Of a stretch of DNA of 29,451 bases, positions 22,562-28,327 are shown piece after piece; within the stretch, counting starts at the first letter, position 1, and each line of letters opens with the position of its first letter. Made by a program: the position numbers and the translations under genes. The DNA comes from an uncultured Oscillibacter sp. GTDB taxonomy: Bacteria; Bacillota; Clostridia; Oscillospirales; Oscillospiraceae. The notes beneath the pieces were generated by a model. It was not told where the DNA came from and made no database searches. It was given only the letters and a program-made list of their open reading frames with translations. The DNA is taken from contig NZ_CAJUBK010000030.1 of assembly GCF_910584465.1 (NCBI RefSeq), positions 1 to 29,451 of the forward strand, read 5' to 3'.

Positions 22562-23326
22562 ATGGATCCCAATTCTTTCAGCAAGAAAAGTACGAGCCAA
22601 ATGATCGTGGAATACATTTTGGATCAGATCCAGTCGGGGAACATAAAAAAAGGCGACCGCATCATGACGGAGCATGAATTCTCGGAGCTCCTGGGCGTCA
22701 GCCGGGTCCCGATCCGGGAGGCGCTTTGCGTATTGAGCACCGTGGGGCTTTTGGAGGCCCGCCAGGGCGGCGGACGGTATGTGACGAACGAGTATAATAC
22801 GGATATCCTGGGGCATATGCTCTACGACTATGCTATCTTGGAGGACGTCTCCCTCGAGCAGACGATGGATGTCCGCTTTTTGCTGGAGCCGGAGATCGCC
22901 CGCAAGGCCGCTGTCTTCGCAACGCCGGAACAAAGGAAGCACATCTGGGAGATCTCCACATCCTACTGCGTCGCCGCGAATTCTTACTCCGGTACGCAGA
23001 GCGAGTTCAGGGACATCATCGCGATGGACCATGATTTCCACCAGAGCATCGCCGAAGCCAGCAAGAACCCGTTCCTGAGCATGCTGTTCGCGATCATCAC
23101 CTACTCCTTCGAGGCGTTCCAGCATCGCAGGTACGAAAGGGGCGGCGACCATCAGCAGCATTGGCAGACGCTCTCGATCGAGCACCTGGACATCGCGAAG
23201 GCCATCCTGGCGCAGGACGGCGGCTCTGCGTATCAGGCCATGACCCGCCATCTGCAGCTGATCCGGTATGACATCGGCTGGGGGAGCGAGAAGAGCGATC
23301 CCCCTCAGCCGCAGCTCCGCGGCTGA
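22562..23326 (+). CDS. GntR-family transcriptional regulator, FadR subfamily
   Basis: A 254-residue DNA-binding regulator. The winged helix-turn-helix lies at about 10-78 (IVEYILDQIQSGNIKKGDRIMTE, then LLGVSRVPIREALCVLSTVGLLEARQGGGRYV). The C-terminal all-helical FCD ligand domain (about 95-230) has MDVRFLLEPEIARKAA, AMDHDFHQSIAEASKNPF with the Asp/His metal ligands, HQQHWQTLSIEHLDIAKAI and MTRHLQLIR. Such regulators usually repress uptake and catabolism of an organic acid and release DNA when the acid binds. The divergent position beside the sugar-acid kinase and the FadR-type palindrome at the TRAP promoter make this cluster its likely target. Confidence 0.94.
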   Translation: MDPNSFSKKSTSQMIVEYILDQIQSGNIKKGDRIMTEHEFSELLGVSRVPIREALCVLSTVGLLEARQGGGRYVTNEYNTDILGHMLYDYAILEDVSLEQTMDVRFLLEPEIARKAAVFATPEQRKHIWEISTSYCVAANSYSGTQSEFRDIIAMDHDFHQSIAEASKNPFLSMLFAIITYSFEAFQHRRYERGGDHQQHWQTLSIEHLDIAKAILAQDGGSAYQAMTRHLQLIRYDIGWGSEKSDPPQPQLRG

Positions 23327-23403
23327 GGACGGCCGTCCCCGCGCGTCCCGGAGCGGGACGATCTGAATGGCATTCTGAATGGTATCGAGAAGAGGAGGTC
23401 TTT

Positions 23404-23907
23404 ATGGGATACCCGATCGAAAAAACGCTGAACGCGATCATCGAGTACGACGCCGGCGCTCCAAAGCGCATCCAGCATCTGCTCAAGGTCTATCTGTTCG
23501 CCAGGCTGATCGGCCAGGCCGAAGGGCTGGACCCCCGCACGATGCTGATCCTGGAGCACACGGCCGCGGTCCACGACATAGGCATCCGCAAAGCGGAGGA
23601 GGTCTATGGCTCTTCCATCGGCAAATACCAGGAGGAGCTGGGACCTGCGGAGGCGGACCGGCTGCTGACGGAGCTGGGCCTGCCCCGGGACGTCATCGAC
23701 AGGGCCTGCTGGCTGATCGCGCATCACCATACTTACAGCGATATCCAAGAGCTGGACCATCAGATCTTGGTGGAGGCGGATTTTTTGGTGAACCTTTACG
23801 AGAAGGGCGAACCGGCAGACGTTCAGCGGTCGGTCTACCGCTCCATTTTCAAGACCGATGCCGGTAAGCGGCTCTTCCGGCTCCACTTCCCGCAAGCCTG
23901 CGAGTGA
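23404..23907 (+). CDS. HD-domain phosphohydrolase
   Basis: A 167-residue HD-superfamily metal-dependent phosphohydrolase. Candidate ligands are His25 (RIQHLLKVY), His57-Asp58 in AAVHDIGIRKAEE, the histidines at 107-109 (AHHHTY) and Asp126 (LVEADFLVNL), the standard H...HD...H...D pattern. Small HD proteins of this type hydrolyse nucleotides or phosphoesters; no substrate can be named. A GAGGAGG-type site precedes ATG 23404. It lies 77 bases after the GntR gene on the same strand and is probably co-transcribed. The gap contains a direct repeat TCTGAATGG and a small GTCCCG/CGGGAC hairpin. A hairpin follows the stop. Confidence 0.9.
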   Translation: MGYPIEKTLNAIIEYDAGAPKRIQHLLKVYLFARLIGQAEGLDPRTMLILEHTAAVHDIGIRKAEEVYGSSIGKYQEELGPAEADRLLTELGLPRDVIDRACWLIAHHHTYSDIQELDHQILVEADFLVNLYEKGEPADVQRSVYRSIFKTDAGKRLFRLHFPQACE

Positions 23908-23917
23908 CCGTCCGCAT

Positions 23918-23957
23918 GGCCCCCGCTTTTCGAGCCTCCCCTCGAAAGGCGGGGGCC
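23918..23957 (+). terminator. Hairpin after the HD-domain gene
   Basis: GGCCCCCGCTTTTCGAG and CTCGAAAGGCGGGGGCC form a 17-bp stem (one G-T pair), ten bases past the stop codon. No T-run follows. Confidence 0.55.
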
Positions 23958-24081
23958 TCCCTGTCCCGGCCTCCTTGTCGGCGCCGGGTCGCGCCCCTGT
24001 CGGCGGCACGGGAGGGGGCGACGGCCCGGATGCAGGGAGGCGGTCTGTGCTCCCGGCCGGACGGGGGATCGGATATACCAC

Positions 24082-24118
24082 AAAGCGGCTGTCCCGTTTC
24101 AAGGGGACAGCCGCTTTT
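24082..24118. terminator. Intrinsic terminator
   Basis: AAAGCGGCTGTCCC and GGGACAGCCGCTTT form a 14-bp perfect stem; the right arm runs into TTTT and the left arm is preceded by CAAA, so it could act in either direction. Confidence 0.7.
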
Positions 24119-24126
24119 GCATCCTC

Positions 24127-24135
24127 TGCTATAAT
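24127..24135 (+). promoter_or_regulatory. Extended -10 promoter
   Basis: TGCTATAAT fits the TGnTATAAT extended -10 form. No -35 hexamer stands at 17 bases, as expected for this class. It would drive the relic frame and the acyl carrier protein gene. Confidence 0.45.
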
Positions 24136-24197
24136 TTCAAATTGCGAGGGACCCATGGCTCCTCAAAAATAAAGCTGTCAGGAAAGGGAGGAGCGAG

Positions 24198-24311
24198 ATG
24201 GAATACGGATACGTCCGAGTCTCCACCGATTGGAAAGGGGCTTCCATGAGATCGGGCAGGGGGGAGGGACGGCTCCTGCCGCCTTCGAGTGCTCGGATCT
24301 GGCAGGATTGA
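24198..24311 (+). pseudogene. Possible serine-recombinase N-terminal relic
   Basis: A 37-codon frame begins with MEYGYVRVSTD, which matches the extreme N-terminus of resolvase/invertase family serine recombinases, including the Ser of YVRVST that would be nucleophilic. It has a strong ribosome site (GGGAGGAG) ahead. After residue 11 the similarity stops, and the frame ends at 24311. A neighbouring frame further on reads LKRACSKHQIEVVW, which I cannot assign. It may be the leftover of an excised or decayed recombinase gene, or a short chance match. Confidence 0.35.
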
Positions 24312-24366
24312 AGAGAGCATGCAGCAAGCATCAGATCGAAGTGGTATGGAAGGAGCGCTGAGCGGC

Positions 24367-24600
24367 ATGGACAGTGTCATGGAACGGATCGATAAGGTCT
24401 TCAAGATCGTTTTCCCCGGTAAGGACCTGACGGTGGACGAGGGGACGACCCCCGACGAAGTGGAGGGGTGGGACTCGCTGCAGCATATCAACCTGCTTTC
24501 GCTGCTGGAAGATGAGTTCGGCATCCAATTCGATGTAGAGCAGATCGTCTCGATGGAGACCGTGGGCGACATCGCAAGAGCGGTCCGGGACCTCATTTGA
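24367..24600 (+). CDS. Acyl carrier protein
   Basis: A 77-residue acyl carrier protein, the classic ACP length, with Ser37 in GWDSLQHINLL as the phosphopantetheine site, an acidic recognition helix (LLEDEFGIQFDVEQIVSMETVGDI) and the four-helix pattern. ATG 24367 was preferred over upstream in-frame starts because GGAAGGAG (24348-24355) lies before it and the product then begins at helix 1. No ketosynthase, acyl-ACP synthetase or condensation domain is in the window, so this is a free-standing ACP rather than the housekeeping fatty-acid ACP, which normally sits with fab genes. Its role (modification of a surface molecule or a small metabolite) is open. Confidence 0.85.
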   Translation: MDSVMERIDKVFKIVFPGKDLTVDEGTTPDEVEGWDSLQHINLLSLLEDEFGIQFDVEQIVSMETVGDIARAVRDLI

Positions 24601-24842
24601 GGGGGATGGAGCGCGGGGACCGTCATTAGAGGAGCCTTCAGGGATCGAGAGGGGCTGCCGGCGCATCTGCCGCCCGGCAGGTCCCGGCTGGGACCAGATC
24701 GCCCTTCCCGTCATAGGATAGGACGGCGGCGATCGAGATCTTGCCGGGACGCTCCGGCCCCGGCCGCCGCTTGAACGTGCGGATGGATCGCCGTCCCGTC
24801 AAGGAGCGGCGTCCGATGCGGCGTTAGAGAGGAGGACTGAGC

Positions 24843-25127
24843 ATGGAGATGACCATTGGTACGGATGCCGTCGTGATGCTGGCAGAACTCCTGTCCGCGC
24901 TGGGCGTGATAGGCGGTGTGGTCCTTTGGTGCTTCAAATTCGTCCAGCGGAGCAGGAGACAGGCGGAGGAGCTGAAGTCGATCCGCAAGGAGCAGACCCT
25001 GATCTGCTATGGACTGCTGGCCTGTCTGAAGGGCTTGAAGGAGCAGGGCTGCAACGGCCCGGTCACGGAAGCCATGGACAGGATAGAAGAGCACCTCAAT
25101 CAGGCCGCGCATGACGAAGAGGGCTGA
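24843..25127 (+). CDS. Small phage-like membrane protein (lysis-module type)
   Basis: A 94-residue protein with one hydrophobic segment (about 10-33, VVMLAELLSALGVIGGVVLWCFKF) followed by a basic, helical cytoplasmic-type tail: RSRRQAEELKSIRKEQ, CYGLLACLKGLKEQGCNGPVTEAMDRIEEHLNQAAH. The EQGCNGPVTEA-x4-EEHLNQ-AH ending is one I recognise from small proteins placed just before holins in Clostridia prophages; I know no proven function. GAGAGGAGG precedes the ATG. The next gene on the strand encodes a holin-like protein. Confidence 0.75.
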   Translation: MEMTIGTDAVVMLAELLSALGVIGGVVLWCFKFVQRSRRQAEELKSIRKEQTLICYGLLACLKGLKEQGCNGPVTEAMDRIEEHLNQAAHDEEG

Positions 25128-25261
25128 ACGGCGAGGGGGGCCCTGCCGCTTCGCGGAGGCCGCTCCGCAGGCTCTTGCGTGTCTGCCGGCCAAGGCGGGG
25201 CATACGGGGCCGGCTTGCTTCGAAGTATCTGCCGATCTTACGATATGAGGGATGGTACGTT

Positions 25262-25483
25262 ATGAATCAGATCGACTGGAAACGAAAGCTGAGTTCCCGG
25301 AAGCTTTGGGCCGCGGCGGCGGGCATCGTCACGGGCCTGGCCATGGTGTTCGGACTGGACGAGGGTACGATCAGCTCCGTAGCGGGCGCTGTGGTATCGG
25401 TGGCTTCCGTGGTGTCCTACATCATCACCGAGGGCAAAGTGGATGCGGAGGGAGCCAGGAAGGCTGCGGGCGAGAAGGCGTGA
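25262..25483 (+). CDS. Holin-like small membrane protein
   Basis: A 73-residue protein: basic N-terminus MNQIDWKRKLSSRKLWAA, hydrophobic segment AAGIVTGLAMVFGLDE, a second SSVAGAVVSVASVVSYIITEG and a charged tail. The MNxIxWKxxLxxxxLW opening and two-helix layout are typical of phage holins that permeabilise the membrane so that an amidase reaches peptidoglycan. ATG 25262 follows a weak GAGGGA site; earlier in-frame codons were rejected. It is separated by 480 bases from an antiparallel amidase gene rather than followed directly by one, as in a normal lysis cassette. Confidence 0.75.
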   Translation: MNQIDWKRKLSSRKLWAAAAGIVTGLAMVFGLDEGTISSVAGAVVSVASVVSYIITEGKVDAEGARKAAGEKA

Positions 25484-25625
25484 ACCGGGACCGTTTTTTC
25501 ATCCTTTGCCGGGGAGCGCCTCCGGTCCGCGCGGCATCCGTCGAGACGGCCGGATCTTCCGCGAATGCCGGTGGAGCCCATCGGAGGGCGTGAGATCCGG
25601 TCCCGAAGACCGATCCAGATCCACA

Positions 25626-25664
25626 TCTCAGACACAGGATCTCACCAAGGTCCTGTGTCTGAGA
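25626..25664. repeat. 14-bp perfect inverted repeat
   Basis: TCTCAGACACAGGA and TCCTGTGTCTGAGA flank an 11-base spacer. There is no T-run. It could be an mRNA hairpin or a DNA-binding or recombination site. Confidence 0.6.
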
Positions 25665-25816
25665 CGTCTGTGAGCTCCGCCATCCCCCGCGGGACGCATC
25701 TGGCCGGCGCGGCCGGGAGCACCCTCCTAAGGTGGGCGGCGCGGGGACCGCGGGACACGGCCTTCGGTCAGGAGGCGGACGAGGCCCGCGGCGGAGCCGC
25801 CCGATCGACGAGCCAA

Positions 25817-25852
25817 GGGCTCCCGCCGGTCTTACCGGCGGGAGCCCGTTCT
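25817..25852 (+). terminator. Terminator between holin-like and amidase genes
   Basis: GGGCTCCCGCCGG and CCGGCGGGAGCCC form a 13-bp perfect stem with loop TCTTA, followed by GTTCTT. Confidence 0.6.
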
Positions 25853-25962
25853 TGACGGATGTCCCCGATGGATGCGTTCGCCTGCTTCGCCGCCCCAGGT
25901 CCATCCGGCGCTCCGGGGACGGCAGGCATGGATCTTCCATACCGGCGGGCCGCCCCGGCTTT

Positions 25963-26688
25963 TTAAGGCGCTGCGGGTGCGCTCTGCTCCATCCGGTCGC
26001 TCCAGCGCTTCAGCATGGTGCAGAACTGCTCCCGTGTCAGCCCCTGGTGGAGCATCAGATCCCCATCCTCGTCCCCGAAGAGGATCCCCTCCTCCAGGGC
26101 CCACTCCACGCCCTCCTTATGGGCGGGGCTCGGGTCGTTGTCCATGGCCTCCCACACCTCCAGTCTCCTCTTGAACTCCGCCCACTTCTCCGGATCCATG
26201 AAGTAGGCCGGGCAGTGCTTCCCGGTCACGTCGAAGTGCCGGTAAACGTTCCCGAGCGGGATATGATACTTCGCCATCAGCTCCCGGCACAAGGCGAACG
26301 CATTTTCCAGCGTGGCCTCCGTGGCCTGGTAGGTCCCGTCCTGCACCGTGTCGCAAAGCTCCACGCTGACGGAGTTCGAGTTGCTGACGATGTGGTACAT
26401 GGTCCCGCCGCCGGTCTCTTCGACGTCGGCGTATTTTTCCCCGCCTACGGCCCAGGCCACGCAGAGATCCGGCACAGAGCGATAGATGGCAGTGTCGTCC
26501 ACGAAGTAGTGGGCGCTGGCCTGCACCACGGTCCTTTGATAGTAGGCCGCGTTGTTCGCCGCGGTATCCCCGTCGTTCCCGGTATAGTGGATCACCAGAT
26601 ACCGGATCTGGTCTGCGGTCCGCTCCCCGCCATAGTTGCCCGGGTCTGCCAGCTGCTCTTTTATCGCCGGTCCTTGTTTAGTATCCAC
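25963..26688 (-). CDS. N-acetylmuramoyl-L-alanine amidase with SLH-like tail
   Basis: Zinc amidase of the Amidase_2/PGRP fold that cuts the MurNAc-L-alanine bond of peptidoglycan, 241 residues. Visible are YLVIHYTGND with the first zinc His, the ASAHYFVDD strand, SNSVSVELCD, and NVYRHFDVTGKHCPAYF with the last His/Lys/Cys ligand set. The C-terminal 45 residues (about 190-232: HKEGVEWALEEGILFGDEDGDLMLHQGLTREQFCTML) look like an S-layer homology module for cell-wall binding. No signal peptide is present, as in phage endolysins that need a holin. The start is GTG 26688, nine bases after AGGAGGTG. It lies 46 bases after the collagen-like gene on the same strand. Confidence 0.92.
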   Translation of the reverse strand: MDTKQGPAIKEQLADPGNYGGERTADQIRYLVIHYTGNDGDTAANNAAYYQRTVVQASAHYFVDDTAIYRSVPDLCVAWAVGGEKYADVEETGGGTMYHIVSNSNSVSVELCDTVQDGTYQATEATLENAFALCRELMAKYHIPLGNVYRHFDVTGKHCPAYFMDPEKWAEFKRRLEVWEAMDNDPSPAHKEGVEWALEEGILFGDEDGDLMLHQGLTREQFCTMLKRWSDRMEQSAPAAP

Positions 26689-26734
26689 AGTGTAAACACC
26701 TCCTTTGGGCCCCGCCGGTCACCGGCAGGCCCGC

Positions 26735-27607
26735 TCATGGCAGCTCTGCAACGTCCATCACGGCGCCCTCCACGCATAGGGCGCTTTTGGCATCCAGCAC
26801 CAGGGACAGGCATGCCTCGCATCCCCGGTCCGAACAGGGATGCAGCAAGGAGGCCATATGCAGGGTCCGGGGGCCGTGGGTCAGATCTCCCATCGAGAAA
26901 CACAGCGGCAGCGCGTCTGTGAACATCCCGCAGGGCGACTGCTTGAGGAGGATCGTCCCTGACCCTCCTGCCGGAGCCGCGGAGCGGACGTTCAGTGTGC
27001 ACTGGACCGCGTAAGTTTTCCCTGGGCTCAGATAGATCTCGGAGGGGCCGCACTCCTCCCAGCGGATGGCTTTCCCCGACCGGCTCCGCTTCCTCCAAGT
27101 CAGGCGGCTGCCCGGATCCCACACCGACCCCTCCCGCCGGACTGCCAGCTGGAGGGTGCTGCCTCCACAGGCCGGCGCCCTATGGAGGGCCGGACGGGGC
27201 GGGGGACAGGGGGACGGACACGGCGGGGGGCATGGGGGCGTACCGGGACAGGGCGGCGGAGGACAGGGCTCCGGGGGGCGGGGCTCCGGCCGGCAGGGCG
27301 GAGGCGCCGCCGGGGGGAGCGGGCAGGACTCCAGCACCTGGCTCAATTTGTTTTTCAGCAGCATCTGCTCCTGGGTGACCGCCTCGACAAGGGCGGTCAC
27401 GCTTTTGTTGACGGCCAGCACGTCCTGCGGACAGGCGCAGGGGCGCGTGCCCGGCAAGGTCCCTAAGATATATTGCAGCTTCTCGCCCTCGGCGTTGAGG
27501 ATATGGCTCAGGGCAAGCTCCTCCATGGCGATGGACGCGATGATCATGGTCAGAGCTTCCTCTCGTGTCATATCCGCCCCGTTGGGCGGAAAGGAAGGCA
27601 TCGACAT
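26735..27607 (-). CDS. Collagen-like/exosporium-type protein with Pro-Cys-rich spacer
   Basis: A 290-residue protein of unknown function. The N-terminal domain (about 1-95) contains ASIAMEELALSHILNAEGEK and LQYILGTLPG followed by a helical NKSVTALVEAVTQEQMLLKNKLSQVL segment, a domain I associate with clostridial spore-surface or collagen-like proteins. A low-complexity spacer (about 98-150) is made almost only of Pro, Cys, Arg and Glu. The C-terminal half (about 150-290) is a beta-rich domain with eight or so Cys, possibly cross-linked. The N-terminal domain is nearly repeated by the divergent gene at 27848. ATG 27607 was chosen since the paralogue begins MSxPSFP in the same way; the ribosome site is weak (TGGAG). 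Confidence 0.78.
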   Translation of the reverse strand: MSMPSFPPNGADMTREEALTMIIASIAMEELALSHILNAEGEKLQYILGTLPGTRPCACPQDVLAVNKSVTALVEAVTQEQMLLKNKLSQVLESCPLPPAAPPPCRPEPRPPEPCPPPPCPGTPPCPPPCPSPCPPPRPALHRAPACGGSTLQLAVRREGSVWDPGSRLTWRKRSRSGKAIRWEECGPSEIYLSPGKTYAVQCTLNVRSAAPAGGSGTILLKQSPCGMFTDALPLCFSMGDLTHGPRTLHMASLLHPCSDRGCEACLSLVLDAKSALCVEGAVMDVAELP

Positions 27608-27847
27608 ATTCAAGACTCCATGATGCGTTCCGGGCAGTGCCGGAACGAGGATGCGCGGCAAGGTGACCATGCCGCTGTTCTACTCTATGACGGCCGGGGC
27701 GGCTCTGTTCCAGCAGGAACTCTCCGGCCGGCGGACACATACACTATCCAGGGCGCGGCCCCGCGGAGGGCTCCTCTTCCGCCGCGCCGTGCCGGCGCGC
27801 CTTGGGCGCGCGTCTCTCATCTGACATCTGAAAGGAGATCCTCTCTT
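27608..27847. other. Divergent intergenic region between the two collagen-like genes
   Basis: A 240-base gap between two divergently transcribed paralogues. It is GC-rich, with a GCCGGCGCGCC palindromic stretch near 27790. I see no confident promoter pair; a sporulation-type promoter cannot be excluded. Confidence 0.4.
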
Positions 27848-28327
27848 ATGTCTCTGCCTAGTTTCCCCGTGGCCGACCCGCCCATCGAGCGGGAAGCCGC
27901 GGTCAATCAGATCCTCTCCTCCATCGCCATGGAGGAGCTCGGACTGAGCCATATCCTCAACGCCGAGGGCGAGAAGCTGCAATATATCCTCGGTACCCTG
28001 CCCGGCCTCAGCGGTCCTCCCGCCACGGTCAGCGACGTGCTGTCCGCCAACGAGAGCGTCCGCAGCATGCTGGAGACCGCCGTCCAGAACCAGCTCTTCT
28101 TGAAAGCGAAGATGCAGGGGGCGCTGACGGCCTCTCCCATGCAGGGCCCCACCGGCCCCACCGGGACGTTTTTAATAGGAAAGCGCACTAAACCGCAAAA
28201 ATCCTTACAATATGACAATAAAATCTATCACATTACATGGAACACCGCCCTATGGAGACTATGGGTGGTGTTTTCATATACAATGACAAGCGGTATGAAA
28301 AGGAGGTTAGCAAGTGGCAGAGGATAA
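27848..28327 (+). CDS. Collagen-like protein, truncated by element insertion (hybrid tail)
   Basis: The frame encodes 159 residues. Residues 1-95 are a paralogue of the divergent gene's N-terminal domain (SSIAMEELGLSHILNAEGEK, then LQYILGTLPG, SANESVRSMLETAVQNQLFLKAKM). Residues 96-107 start a collagen-like Gly-Pro-Thr repeat (MQGPTGPTGT), which stops abruptly at about 28168. The remaining 52 residues (FLIGKRTKPQKS onward) come from AT-rich DNA that belongs to the next element and overlap the ParB gene start. The intact gene probably had a long Gly-X-Thr repeat and a C-terminal domain, now displaced to the far end of the element outside the window. AAAGGAG precedes the ATG. Confidence 0.75.
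   Translation: MSLPSFPVADPPIEREAAVNQILSSIAMEELGLSHILNAEGEKLQYILGTLPGLSGPPATVSDVLSANESVRSMLETAVQNQLFLKAKMQGALTASPMQGPTGPTGTFLIGKRTKPQKSLQYDNKIYHITWNTALWRLWVVFSYTMTSGMKRRLASGRG

Larger units (their letters stand above)
23958..24197. other. Intergenic stretch without a called gene
   Basis: GC-rich filler to about 24080, then a terminator hairpin and an extended -10 promoter. Short reading frames here lack ribosome sites. Confidence 0.5.
25484..25962. other. Intergenic stretch with two hairpins
   Basis: A 479-base gap between the holin-like gene and the antiparallel amidase. It has no supportable gene and contains the inverted repeat at 25626-25664 and the terminator at 25817-25852. Confidence 0.5.

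Noticed and set aside
22401..22604. 67-codon frame ahead of the GntR gene
   Set aside because: It contains the GntR promoter and overlaps the true start; its own ribosome site is poor and the sequence has no family resemblance.
25443..25855. Several Arg/Pro/Ser-rich frames in the gap before the amidase
   Set aside because: They run through two hairpins and have no ribosome sites or motifs.
27473..27847. Extended N-terminus of the truncated collagen-like protein
   Set aside because: The upstream frame is the reverse image of the divergent paralogue; the ATG at 27848 has a clear AAAGGAG site and matches the paralogue's start.
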